This document shows, one piece after another, positions 35,271 to 43,687 of a DNA stretch of 64,000 nucleotides. Position 1 is the stretch's first letter, and every line of letters starts with the position of its first letter. Origin of the DNA: LMUY01 sp964247705 (GTDB taxonomy: Bacteria > Pseudomonadota > Alphaproteobacteria > Acetobacterales > Acetobacteraceae); NCBI GenBank assembly GCA_964247705.1, contig CAXTVQ010000011.1, positions 13,105-77,104 on the forward strand. Reading direction: 5' to 3'. The position numbers and the translations under genes are program-made. The notes under the pieces were generated by a model. That model was not told the origin of the DNA. It was given only the letters and a program-made list of their open reading frames with translations, and did not search any database.

Positions 35271-36127
35271 TGCTCGCGTCCGGCGCCATGATCCGCGCAC
35301 CCGGCGTGTATGACGGCATCACCGCCCGCCTGGCGGAACAGGCCGGGTTCGGCTGCCTGTACATGACGGGGGCCGGCACCTCGATGTCGCGCGGCTACCC
35401 CGATCTCGGTTTGCTGACGCTGACCGAGATGGCGGCCAACGCCTCGATGATCGCGCGCACGGCCGCCGTGCCGCTGATCGCCGACGCGGATACCGGCTAC
35501 GGCAACGAGCTGAACGTGACCCGCACGGTGATGGAGTACGAGCGCGGCGGCGTCGCCGGGCTGCATATCGAGGACCAGGTCATGCCGAAGCGCTGCGGCC
35601 ACCTGGACGGCAAGGAGGTCGTGTCGCGGGAGGAGTTCGTGGCCAAAATCCGTGCCGCCGTCGCCGCCCGCACGGATCCCGACTTCGTGGTCATCGCCCG
35701 CACCGACTCCCGTGCCATCGCCGGCCTGGACGAGGCCGTCGCCCGCGCCAATGCGGCCCTGGATGCGGGGGCCGACATCGCCTTCGTCGAGGCGGCGGCG
35801 ACCATGGCGGAGGTGGAGGCGATTCCCCGCCTTGTGCACGGCCCTTGCCTGCTGAACATCGTGGTCGCCGGCAAAACACCGGACATCGCGCTGTCGGCTG
35901 CGCAGGCGATGGGCTACCGCGTCGCGATCATGCCGAGCCTGTTGCTCAGCACGATCATGAACGCCTGCGACGCCGTGCTGGCGAGCGTGCGCGAGACCGA
36001 CCACTTGCCGTCGAGCGCCGGGCAAATGAAAGTGGGCGACCGGTTCCGCCGTTTCGGCGCGGACGAGTGGAACGCCCTGCGCACCCGGTTCCGGGACCGA
36101 GCCGACGTGAAGGAGGCGGCGGAGTGA
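35271..36127 (+). CDS. Isocitrate lyase/PEP mutase family enzyme, 5' end lost in gap
   Basis: About 285 residues are visible, starting in the first strand (LASGAMIRAPGVYDGITARL). The family landmarks are LYMTGAGTSMSRGYPDLG, PLIADADTGYGNELNVTRTV, IEDQVMPKRCGHL (the flexible active-site loop, with KRCGH) and VIARTDSRAIAGLDEA. Members cleave or form C-C or P-C bonds in 2-hydroxy dicarboxylates (2-methylisocitrate, 2,3-dimethylmalate, oxaloacetate). Only about 10-20 residues are missing, given the usual 290-300. Its stop overlaps the GTG of a close paralogue by 4 nt. Confidence 0.9.
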
Positions 36128-37011
36128 CAGAGGATACACCGAAGACCCTGCGTAGCCTGCTGTCGCCCGGGCGCTGCCTGGCGCTCCCCGGCGTGTTCGA
36201 CGGCATTTCGGCGCGGGTCGCCGACAGCCTCGGGTTCGACGCCCTTTACATGACCGGCTACGGCAGTGTTGCCTCCGCCCTAGGTGCGGCCGATGCGGGG
36301 ACGGCCAGCTACACCGAGATGTTGGACCGGGTTCGTTGCGTTGCCGGTGCGGTTTCCGTCCCGTTCCTGGCGGACGGCGACACCGGCTATGGCGGTCTGC
36401 TGAACGTGGACCGCACGGTGCGCGGCTACGCGGCCGCAGGGGCCTCCGGTATCCAGCTCGAGGATCAGGAGTTTCCGAAGAAGTGCGGTCATACCGAGTT
36501 CCGCCGGGTGATCCCGATGGCGGACGCCGTGCAGAAAGTGCGGGTCGCGGTCGAAGCCCGGCCGAGCAAGGATTTCCTCATTGTGGCGAGGACCGACGCG
36601 CGATATGCGCATGGGCTAGATGAGGCGCTGCGCCGGGGCGAGGCATTCCTAGAGGCTGGCGCCGACGTCCTGTTTATCGAGAGCCCGGAGTCGCTCGAGG
36701 AACTGCGCCGGGTCGGGGAAACGTTCAAGGGTGCGCTGCTGCTCGCCAATATGGTGGAAGGCGGACGCACGCCCTACCTCGACACCACGGACTTGGCCGG
36801 GCTCGGTTACTCCATCGCATTGTTCCCGGCGAGCGGCTTCCTGGCCGCGGCGGCCGCGCTGCGGACCGTCTATGCCCATCTCAAGCAATCCGGGATCGGC
36901 ACAGGTAGCGGCGTGCCTATGCTGCCATTTGCCGAGATGAACACGCTGATGGGGTTCCCCGCGGTCCACGCCTTCGAGCGCCGGCACGGGAGCACGGACG
37001 CCCGCGCATAG
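36124..37011 (+). CDS. Isocitrate lyase/PEP mutase family enzyme (second copy)
   Basis: This 295-residue paralogue of the upstream gene starts at GTG 36124 (GTGA overlap, ribosome site AAGGAGG). It has LPGVFDGISARVADSLGFDA, LYMTGYGSVASALG, PFLADGDTGYGGLLNVDRTV, the active-site loop EDQEFPKKCGHTEF and VARTDARYAHGLDEALRRGE. The KKCGH loop keeps the catalytic Cys of lyases, so a carboligase/lyase role is more likely than a P-C mutase role. Two adjacent paralogues with slightly different loops suggest two related substrates or a heteromer. 2,3-dimethylmalate lyase and 2-methylisocitrate lyase are candidates. Confidence 0.92.
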   Translation: MTEDTPKTLRSLLSPGRCLALPGVFDGISARVADSLGFDALYMTGYGSVASALGAADAGTASYTEMLDRVRCVAGAVSVPFLADGDTGYGGLLNVDRTVRGYAAAGASGIQLEDQEFPKKCGHTEFRRVIPMADAVQKVRVAVEARPSKDFLIVARTDARYAHGLDEALRRGEAFLEAGADVLFIESPESLEELRRVGETFKGALLLANMVEGGRTPYLDTTDLAGLGYSIALFPASGFLAAAAALRTVYAHLKQSGIGTGSGVPMLPFAEMNTLMGFPAVHAFERRHGSTDARA

Positions 37012-37092
37012 CCTTCCCGCCCGGTGAAAGGGCGTGTTAGCGTCCCGGCAAACATGGCCGGACAGCAGGTTACGGCCGCCGGGGGAATGGGA

Positions 37093-38076
37093 ATGTCGTT
37101 TCGGACAAGAAGCCTAGGTGCCATCGCTGCCGTCGCGCTCGGCCTCCTGGCAAGCGCCGCCGCTCGGGCCGACACCATCACGGTCACCCATTGGGGCGGG
37201 CAGTTCTATGGCGCGCCTTACGCGGTCGCCATGGACAAGGGCTTCTTCAAGCAGCACGGCGTGGACGTCACCGGCATCCTGACCGCGCCGGGCGGTGGCA
37301 CGGCGGTGCGCAACACGATCGCGGGCGACATTCCATTCGGCGAGGTTTCGCTGGCGGCGGCGGTGCAGGCGATCAATGCCGGGCAGAAGCTGGTCATCGT
37401 CTCAGCGGGCACGCAGAGCGTCGCCGACCAGATGTGGGCCGCGAAGAAAGGCTCGCCGCTGACCGGCATCAAGGACTTGGCTGGCAAGCGCGTCGCCTAC
37501 ACCGCGCCCAACTCGGTCTCCAACATGATCATCCTGATGGCCCTGAAGGCCAACGGCATGACGGCGCAGCAGGTCCGTCTCGTTCCGGCCGGCGACCTCG
37601 GCTCCAACCTGTCCGCGATCACCAGCGGCGCGGTGGATGCGGGCTTCACCGACACGCTGACCTACGCGCAGAACCCGGCGGCGATCCAGCCGGTGTTCTG
37701 GGTCAAGGACGTGATGTCCCCCCGCATGATGCAGACCGTGTGCGTCACCACCGTGGCCTTCGCGCATGACCATCCGGACGTCATCCGCGGCCTCATCGCC
37801 GCACGCAAGGAAGGGCTCGACTACACCCGCGCGCATCCGGACGAGGCGGCCGAGATCCTGGCCAAGGCGTACAACAACCCGGACGTGGCGCTGTATCGCG
37901 CGCACATGAAGGAACTGGTGGCCGACGATTACTGGAGCGACGGCCGCCTCGACTACGAGGGCATGAACCACATGGTCGAGGGCTTGCAGATCACTGGCCA
38001 GCTCAAGGATGCGCCGGACTGGTCCAAGATGGTCGATACCGACTTCCTGCCGCCGGACCAGCGCGCCTCACGCTGA
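37093..38076 (+). CDS. ABC transporter substrate-binding protein (SsuA/NMT1-like)
   Basis: This 327-residue periplasmic protein is counted from ATG 37093. Upstream ATGs at 37024 and 37054 would put extra residues before the signal peptide. The signal peptide GAIAAVALGLLASAAARA is followed by ITVTHWGGQFYGAPYAVAMD and KGFFKQHGVDVTGI, the start typical of THI5/SsuA-type binding proteins for nitrate, sulfonate, pyrimidine or similar small ligands. An ATPase gene begins 1 nt after its stop, and two permeases follow, completing a transporter. Confidence 0.92.
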   Translation: MSFRTRSLGAIAAVALGLLASAAARADTITVTHWGGQFYGAPYAVAMDKGFFKQHGVDVTGILTAPGGGTAVRNTIAGDIPFGEVSLAAAVQAINAGQKLVIVSAGTQSVADQMWAAKKGSPLTGIKDLAGKRVAYTAPNSVSNMIILMALKANGMTAQQVRLVPAGDLGSNLSAITSGAVDAGFTDTLTYAQNPAAIQPVFWVKDVMSPRMMQTVCVTTVAFAHDHPDVIRGLIAARKEGLDYTRAHPDEAAEILAKAYNNPDVALYRAHMKELVADDYWSDGRLDYEGMNHMVEGLQITGQLKDAPDWSKMVDTDFLPPDQRASR

Positions 38077-38077
38077 G

Positions 38078-38766
38078 ATGGGCGAACCGCACGCCACCCT
38101 GCGCGGCGTGACCCGGCGTTACGCCGGCAAGCAGCCGATCCACGCGCTGGGCCCGATCGACCTCGAACTGGCGCCGGGGGAGTTCTTCTCGGTGGTGGGG
38201 CCCTCCGGATGCGGCAAGTCGACCCTGCTGGACGTGCTCTGCGGCCTGGGGCTGCCCAGCGAAGGCAGTGTCAGCTTCGAGGGCAAGCCAGTCCGGGGCG
38301 AGGTGCCGGACGGCGTCGGCGTGGTGTTCCAGGAGGATTCGAGCTTCGCCTGGCTGACCGTACGCGACAACGTGGCGTTCGGCCTGCGCCGCTCCGGACT
38401 GCCTCGCGCCGAAATCGACCACCGGGTGGACGGGGCGATCGCGTTCATGGGCCTTGCGCAGTTCGCCGCCCACTACCCGGCGCAACTGTCCGGCGGCATG
38501 CGGCAACGCGTCTGCATCGCACGCACCCTGGTGCAGCAACCGCGGTTGATCCTGCTGGACGAGCCGTTCGGCGCGCTGGACCAGCAGACCCGGCTGCTGA
38601 TGGGCGACGAGCTTCTGCGGCTATGGCGGGAGACGGGCGCCACCGTCCTGCTGATCACCCACGCGCTGGACGAGGCCGCGATGCTGTCCGACCGCGTCGG
38701 CGTGATGTCCGCACGGCCCGGCACCTTCATCGACCTGGTGGAAACCGGCTGGCCGCGCGACCGCGA
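38078..38766 (+). CDS. ABC transporter ATPase (SsuB/TauB-like), 3' end lost in gap
   Basis: 229 residues are visible from ATG 38078. Motifs are intact: Walker A GPSGCGKS (41-48), Q-loop FQEDSSFAWLTVRDNV, signature LSGGMRQRVCIART (from 138), Walker B LILLDEPFGALD and the switch His in LLITHALDEA. This is the nitrate/sulfonate/taurine-type importer ATPase. Only the last 20-40 residues are missing in the N run. The apparent continuous frame into the permease beyond the gap is an accident of 100 N being read through. Confidence 0.93.
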
Positions 38767-38866
38767 NNNNNNNNNNNNNNNNNNNNNNNNNNNNNNNNNN
38801 NNNNNNNNNNNNNNNNNNNNNNNNNNNNNNNNNNNNNNNNNNNNNNNNNNNNNNNNNNNNNNNNNN
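38767..38866. other. Assembly gap (100 N)
   Basis: A second run of exactly 100 N, of unknown true length. It falls between the end of the ATPase and the first part of permease 1, and so hides the 3' end of one gene and the 5' end of the other. Confidence 0.98.
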
Positions 38867-39421
38867 TGGGCGTGCAGCGTGGCGGGTGGCACCGTGCTCG
38901 GGGCCGCCCTGCATGCCGCGCCCAGGCTGCGCCGCACGATCGATCCGCTGCTCGCGTCCTACTACTCGGTACCCACTTTCGTGTTCTACCCGCTCCTAGT
39001 GGCGCTGCTCGGGCTGAGCATGGCGCCGCTGGTGGTGCTGGGTGTGCTGTCGGCAGTGCCGGCGATGGTGATCAGCACGCTTTCCGGGTTGGACAGCATC
39101 ACCCCCGTGCTGCGCAAAGTGGCGCGGGTGCAGCGGCTCGGGGCGGTGCGCACCTTCCTCTCCGTCATGCTGCCTGCCGCCCTGCCGGCCTTGTTCGGCG
39201 GGTTCAAGCTTGCATTGAGCTACGCCCTGATCGGCGTGATCGCGGGCGAGTTCATCCTTTCGGGCAGTGGCCTCGGCTACGCGATCTCCTACGCCTACCA
39301 GTCGTTCGACACGCGCACGATGTATGGATTGATGCTGTTCGTACTGCTGGTCGCGGTGCTCGCCAATGCGGTGCTCTACACTTTCGAGGGCCGGCTCGCC
39401 CGACGTCGGGTGCGGTCATGA
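38867..39421 (+). CDS. ABC transporter permease (SsuC-like), 5' end lost in gap
   Basis: 184 residues of a membrane permease remain, starting WACSVAGGTVLGAALHAAP. The conserved EAA-type cytoplasmic loop region reads VMLPAALPALFGGFKLALSYALIG, followed by AGEFILSGSGLGY. Normal members have about 250-270 residues, so roughly 70-80 are missing. The stop overlaps the second permease by 4 nt (ATGA). Confidence 0.9.
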   Translation, partial: WACSVAGGTVLGAALHAAPRLRRTIDPLLASYYSVPTFVFYPLLVALLGLSMAPLVVLGVLSAVPAMVISTLSGLDSITPVLRKVARVQRLGAVRTFLSVMLPAALPALFGGFKLALSYALIGVIAGEFILSGSGLGYAISYAYQSFDTRTMYGLMLFVLLVAVLANAVLYTFEGRLARRRVRS

Positions 39422-40188
39422 GCGCGGCGGTTTCGCGCAGCATCGGGCGGACGCGGGGCAATACCCTCGATATGCTGGTACTGCTGGCGGGGTTGCTGCT
39501 GCTGTGGCAAGCCGTCGGCAGTTGGACGGAGGGCATGGCCATCACCGGCCCCCTCACGACGTTCGCCTATGCCGGCCGGCTCGTGCTGACGGCCGGGTTC
39601 TGGGGGCAGGTCTGGGCGACGCTGTCCGCGTTCCTGCTGGCGTTCGTGCTGTCGGCGGTATGTGGCCTGCTGCTTGGGCTTGTGCTGGGGCTAGGCCGCT
39701 TCGCCGGCGACGTGATGGAGCCGGTGCTGGCCGGGTTCTACACGATCCCGAAGGTGACGCTTTATCCGGTCGTCCTGCTGCTGTTCGGACTCGGCATGAG
39801 CGCGAAGGTAGCGTTCGGCGTGATGCACGGCCTGGTTCCGGTCACGCTCTTCACCATCGCCGCGATCCGCACCCTACCAACCACGCTGCCGCGCACCGCC
39901 CGCGCGTTGCGGCTATCCCCCGGGCAGACGATGCGCTGGGTGCTGTTGCCCGCTTGCCTGCCGCAGATCGTGGCCGGGCTGCGGCTCGGGTTCTCGCTGA
40001 CGCTGCTGGGCGTGCTGATCGGCGAGATGTTCAGCTCCCAGCGCGGGCTGGGCTTCCTGCTGGTCAGCGGCATGGCGCAGCACAACGTGGCGCTGAGCAC
40101 GGCGGTAGTCCTGGTGATCGTGGTGTTCGCCGTGGCGGCCAACACGGCGATGCTTCGGCTAAGCCGAAGGGCGGCACGGTCCGCCTAA
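39418..40188 (+). CDS. ABC transporter permease (SsuC-like)
   Basis: This 256-residue inner-membrane permease has about six helices and the coupling loop VLLPACLPQIVAGLRLGFSL followed by IGEMFSSQRGLGFLL. ATG 39418 overlaps permease 1, so the transporter is probably a heterodimer of two permeases with one ATPase and the binding protein at 37093. The 3' end contains a small hairpin and overlaps the convergent leuD-like stop by a few bases. Confidence 0.93.
   Translation: MSAAVSRSIGRTRGNTLDMLVLLAGLLLLWQAVGSWTEGMAITGPLTTFAYAGRLVLTAGFWGQVWATLSAFLLAFVLSAVCGLLLGLVLGLGRFAGDVMEPVLAGFYTIPKVTLYPVVLLLFGLGMSAKVAFGVMHGLVPVTLFTIAAIRTLPTTLPRTARALRLSPGQTMRWVLLPACLPQIVAGLRLGFSLTLLGVLIGEMFSSQRGLGFLLVSGMAQHNVALSTAVVLVIVVFAVAANTAMLRLSRRAARSA
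40153..40169. terminator. Hairpin at the convergent end of permease 2 and the leuD-like gene
   Basis: CTTCGGC (40153-40159) and GCCGAAG (40163-40169) pair perfectly around TAA. It lies inside the last codons of the permease, just before the overlapping convergent stops. It may serve as a compact bidirectional terminator, but there is no long T-run on either side. Confidence 0.35.
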
Positions 40189-40799
40189 CCCGGCTGCCAG
40201 ACCCAGGGGCGTACCCCCCTGTCCCTCGCCTGGAACGCCGCGATCGCCGCTTCGTGCTTCATCGTGAGCCCGATCTCGTCCAGCCCCTCCAGCAGGGCGT
40301 CACGGCGGATGGCCTCGACCTCGAACGGCATCTCCTCACCATGGGGAGAGATCACCATCTTGCGGCGGAGATCGACGGTCACCCGGGCATTGCCGCCCGC
40401 GCATTCAGCGGCCAGCCGTTCCACCTGCTCGGCCGGCAGCGCGACTGGCAGGACGAAGTTCTGGTAGCAGTTATTGGCGAAGATATCGCCGAAGCTCGGC
40501 GCGATCACGCAGCGTATCCCGCTGTATTTCAGCGCCCAAACCGCCCCCTCGCGGGATGATCCGCAGCCGAAATTCTCTCCCGCCAGCAAGATCGGTGCAT
40601 CGCGGAATTGCGGCTGGTTGAGCACGAAGTCGGGGTTTTCCTCCCCGGTGGCGTCGAAGCGCAGCGACTCGAACAGCCACGGGGCCGTGTCGACGGGCGC
40701 CGTGTTGCTCAGCCGCTCGATGCGGATCACGGTATCGGTGTCGATGTTCGCTCGCATCAAGGGCGCGGCCACACCGGACAGCACGGTGAACTGGTCCAT
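40185..40799 (-). CDS. leuD: 3-isopropylmalate dehydratase small subunit-like protein (LeuD family)
   Basis: This 204-residue swivel-domain subunit of a LeuCD-type hydro-lyase has MDQFTVLSGVAAPLMRANID, PDFVLNQPQFRDAPILL, ENFGCGSSREGAVWAL and VIAPSFGDIFANNCYQNFVLPV. It starts 2 nt after the LeuC-like stop. Two points argue against ordinary leucine biosynthesis. The usual SSREHAPWAL loop reads SSREGAVWAL, and the substrate-loop segment after NIDTDTVIRIERL differs from standard LeuD. It could be an isopropylmalate, citraconate/methylmalate or dimethylmaleate hydratase subunit. The gene symbol is by family only. Confidence 0.85.
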   Translation of the reverse strand: MDQFTVLSGVAAPLMRANIDTDTVIRIERLSNTAPVDTAPWLFESLRFDATGEENPDFVLNQPQFRDAPILLAGENFGCGSSREGAVWALKYSGIRCVIAPSFGDIFANNCYQNFVLPVALPAEQVERLAAECAGGNARVTVDLRRKMVISPHGEEMPFEVEAIRRDALLEGLDEIGLTMKHEAAIAAFQARDRGVRPWVWQPG

Positions 40800-40801
40800 G
40801 C

Positions 40802-42202
40802 TCAAATCCCCCGCACGTCGGTGATGACCCCGGCCAGTGCCGCCGCCGCCGCCATCGCCGGGCTGGCGAGATGAGTGCGTGCACCAGGGCCCTGACGGCC
40901 GACGAAGTTGCGGTTGGACGTCGAGACCGATCGCGCGCCGGGCGGCACACGCTCTCCGTTGGCGGCCACGCACATGCTGCACCCCGGTTCCCGCCAGCCG
41001 AACCCGGCATCGCGGAACAGGCGGTCGAGCCCCTCGGCCTCGGCATCGCGCTTCACCCGCTCCGAGCCGGGCACGACCCAGGCGGTGACGCCCGGCGCCA
41101 CGCGCCGCCCCCCGAGCACGGCGGCGGCCTGCCGCAGATCCGACAATCGGCCGTTGGTGCAGGAGCCGATGAACACCCAGTCGATCTTCGTACCTTCGAT
41201 GGGCTGTCCGGGCTGCAGGTCCATGTATCGAAGCGCCGCCATCTGGGCCGAGCGGATGGCAGGATTGGCGGATGCGTCAGGGTCCGGCACATGGCCATCG
41301 ACCCCGATCGCGTGCTCCGGGCTCGTGCCCCAGGTTACCGTCGGCGCGACCAGGGAGGCGTCGATCACCTCCTCCCGGTCGAACACCGCGCCTGCGTCGC
41401 TCGGCAATTCTCGCCACTGCGCCACCGCGGCCTCGAAGGCGGCGCCTTTCGGAGCGAAGCGGCGGTCGCGGAGATAGGCATAGGTCGTGTCGTCCGGCGC
41501 GATCAGCCCCATTTTCGCGCCCATCTCGATCGACAGGTTGCACAGCGTCAGCCGCTGTTCGATCGTCATCGCGCGCACGGCGGCGCCGGCGTACTCCACG
41601 GCATAGCCGGTCCCCGCCTTGGCGCCCAACGCGGCGATGGCGTGCAGGATCAGGTCCTTAGGCCCGACATACGGCCCGCACGCGCCCTCGAACCGCAAGC
41701 GCATGGTGCGCGGCTTGCGTTGACGCAGCGTTTGCGTGGCCAAGGCGTGCGTCAGTTCCGACGAGCCCACGCCGAACGCCAGTGCGCCGACGGCGCCGTT
41801 GGTGCAGGTGTGGCTATCGCCGCAAATCAGCGTGGTCCCTGGCAGCACGATGCCGAGTTCGGGCGCCATCACGTGGACGATGCCCTGACCATCCTCTCCC
41901 AGGTCGAAGAAGGCGATGTGGTTGGCGCGCGACCGCGTTTGCAGCCCTTTATGCAATAGCGCGCCCGGGCCGTAGCTGGCCGCCGTCCGGCCCGGTGCGC
42001 TGGACACGGCATGGTCGGGCGTGGCGAAAGCGAGTTCGGGGTTGCGGGCAGTCAGGCCGCGTCTCTCGAGTTCCTCCAGGGCTCGGCCGCCGGAGAGATC
42101 GTGCAGCAGGTGGCGATCTATGTGCAGCAGCGCCCAGTCTTCCCCAAGCTCCGCGACCACGTGCTGGTCCCAGATCTTGTCGAACATCGTCCGAGCCGCC
42201 AT
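40802..42202 (-). CDS. leuC: 3-isopropylmalate dehydratase large subunit-like protein (LeuC family)
   Basis: This is a 466-residue aconitase-superfamily subunit. The start is ATG 42202 with a GGGGGA ribosome site. The longer in-frame extension to 42436 is not typical and is rejected. [4Fe-4S] ligands are in FIGSCTNGRLSDLRQAA and in PGCSMCVAANGE. Other landmarks are LLHIDRHLLHDLSGGRALEE, TLICGDSHTCTNGAVGALAFG and NRNFVGRQGPGARTHLASPA. It forms a two-gene operon with the LeuD-like subunit, away from any leuA or leuB. With the lyases upstream it may hydrate a methylated C4-C6 unsaturated dicarboxylate. Confidence 0.9.
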   Translation of the reverse strand: MAARTMFDKIWDQHVVAELGEDWALLHIDRHLLHDLSGGRALEELERRGLTARNPELAFATPDHAVSSAPGRTAASYGPGALLHKGLQTRSRANHIAFFDLGEDGQGIVHVMAPELGIVLPGTTLICGDSHTCTNGAVGALAFGVGSSELTHALATQTLRQRKPRTMRLRFEGACGPYVGPKDLILHAIAALGAKAGTGYAVEYAGAAVRAMTIEQRLTLCNLSIEMGAKMGLIAPDDTTYAYLRDRRFAPKGAAFEAAVAQWRELPSDAGAVFDREEVIDASLVAPTVTWGTSPEHAIGVDGHVPDPDASANPAIRSAQMAALRYMDLQPGQPIEGTKIDWVFIGSCTNGRLSDLRQAAAVLGGRRVAPGVTAWVVPGSERVKRDAEAEGLDRLFRDAGFGWREPGCSMCVAANGERVPPGARSVSTSNRNFVGRQGPGARTHLASPAMAAAAALAGVITDVRGI

Positions 42203-42472
42203 GCCGAGATCCCCCTTTTGCGCGGAAACCTGCTCGCTCCGCCCTGCAATGCCAAGCCCGTCCGATTGCCGCGACGCCTTGCATCGGATCGAACTGCGTT
42301 GACGGACCATAGCGGCAAGGCGCTGGATGCTCACCCAGCTCACGTGACGAACGGACCGCATGCAAGACCATGACCTGCCCGATCCCGGTGTCCATGAAGG
42401 CCCAGGCGGTCGAGCCCGCGCGCGCGTGGAGGACAATGGAGGCCAACGTATGAGGGCAACCGGAGGTCAGGT
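42203..42472. promoter_or_regulatory. 270-nt divergent intergenic region
   Basis: This separates the minus-strand leuCD-like operon from the plus-strand CoA-transferase operon, so promoters for both should be here. I found no clear consensus promoter, palindrome or small gene. A GGAGG ribosome site sits just before ATG 42473. Confidence 0.4.
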
Positions 42473-43687
42473 ATGACAGCGACCCCGATCCGCTTCGACC
42501 CGGCAGCGCGCGGCCCGCTCGACGGCATGCGCGTGCTGGATCTCTCCCGCCTCGTCGCCGGCAACATGCTCTCGCTGCAGCTCGCCGATTTCGGCGCCGA
42601 CGTGCTGAAGATCGAGCCGCCGGAGGGCGACCCGCTCCGTGCCTGGCGCGACGGCGGGCAGCAACTGTTCTGGAAGACCTACAGCCGGAACAAGATGTCC
42701 GTCGTGCTGAACCTGCGCAACGCCGGCGCGCGCGACGCCCTGTTGCGCATGGTCGAGACGGCGGACGTGTTCATCGAGAACTACCGGCCCGGCACGCTCG
42801 AGACCATGGGGCTCGGCCCCGACATCCTGCTCGCGCGCAACCCCCGCCTGATCGTCGTGCGCATCTCCGGCTTCGGCCAGACCGGGCCCTACGCCCAGCG
42901 CCCCGGCTTCGGCACGCTGGTGGAGGCGATGAGCGGGTTCGCCGACCGGACCGGGTTCCCCGACCGCGAACCGGTGCTGCCGCCGCTCGCCTTGGCCGAC
43001 ATGATCGCCGGGTTGTCCGGCGCCATGGCGGTGGTGACGGCGCTGCTGGCCCGGGAGCGCGGTGCGGCGGGGCAGGTGATCGATCTGTCCCTGCTGGAGC
43101 CGATCTTTTCCACGCTCGGGCCCGAGGCCGCCATCTATCGCCACACCGGCAAGATCAAGCAGCGCATGGGCAACGGCTCCAACACCTCGGCCCCGCGCAA
43201 CATGTACCGCTGCGCGGATGGCGGTTACGTGGCGCTTTCGGGCTCCACCCAGGCGATGGCGGTGCGGGTTTTCGGGGTCATCGGCCGGCCCGAGATGATC
43301 CAGGACCCGCGTTTCCGCACCAACACCGACCGGGTGCATCATCGCGAGCTGGTGGATGCGGCCGTGGGCGCCTGGTTCGCCACCCGCACGCGGGACGAGG
43401 CGCTGGCGGCCATGCAGGGCGCCGGGGTGACTGCGGGCCCTGTGTATAACATCGCCGACGCGCTGGACGATCCGCACTTCCAGCAGCGGGAGATCCTGGT
43501 GGACGTGGAGGATGCCGATCTGGGCCAGATGCCGGTGCACAACATCACGCCCCGACTGTCCGGCACACCCGGCGCATGGCGGCGTCCGGCTCCCACTTTG
43601 GGCGAGCACACCGATGCCGCGCTGGCCGAGGCCGGGTTGGACCCGGCCGCTATCGCCGCGTTGCGGGCGGAGGGGGGCTGCGCATGA
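42473..43687 (+). CDS. CoA-transferase family III (CaiB/BaiF)
   Basis: This 404-residue family III CoA-transferase moves CoA between carboxylic acids through an aspartyl-CoA intermediate. The catalytic Asp is predicted in PLALADMIAGLSGAMAVVTAL (D176). Other landmarks are GMRVLDLSRLVAGNMLSLQL, ADFGADVLKIEPPEGDPLR, NKMSVVLNLRN, VFIENYRPGTLE and GQTGPYAQRPGFGTLVEA. Its stop overlaps the CitE-like lyase start (ATGA). The pairing suggests an acid is activated to its CoA ester and then cleaved, as in succinyl-CoA:(citra)malate transferase plus (citra)malyl-CoA lyase. Confidence 0.93.
   Translation: MTATPIRFDPAARGPLDGMRVLDLSRLVAGNMLSLQLADFGADVLKIEPPEGDPLRAWRDGGQQLFWKTYSRNKMSVVLNLRNAGARDALLRMVETADVFIENYRPGTLETMGLGPDILLARNPRLIVVRISGFGQTGPYAQRPGFGTLVEAMSGFADRTGFPDREPVLPPLALADMIAGLSGAMAVVTALLARERGAAGQVIDLSLLEPIFSTLGPEAAIYRHTGKIKQRMGNGSNTSAPRNMYRCADGGYVALSGSTQAMAVRVFGVIGRPEMIQDPRFRTNTDRVHHRELVDAAVGAWFATRTRDEALAAMQGAGVTAGPVYNIADALDDPHFQQREILVDVEDADLGQMPVHNITPRLSGTPGAWRRPAPTLGEHTDAALAEAGLDPAAIAALRAEGGCA

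Noticed and set aside
34853..36127. Apparent 424-residue fusion across the first N run
   Set aside because: The left part is out of frame with the amidohydrolase, and the frame is joined only through unknown bases. Only the part right of the gap is a real gene.
40185..42202. Ordinary leucine-biosynthesis operon
   Set aside because: leuA and leuB are not adjacent, the LeuD loop is non-standard and the neighbours are catabolic. The LeuB-family gene at 60616 is 18 kb away and lacks the usual LeuB motif.
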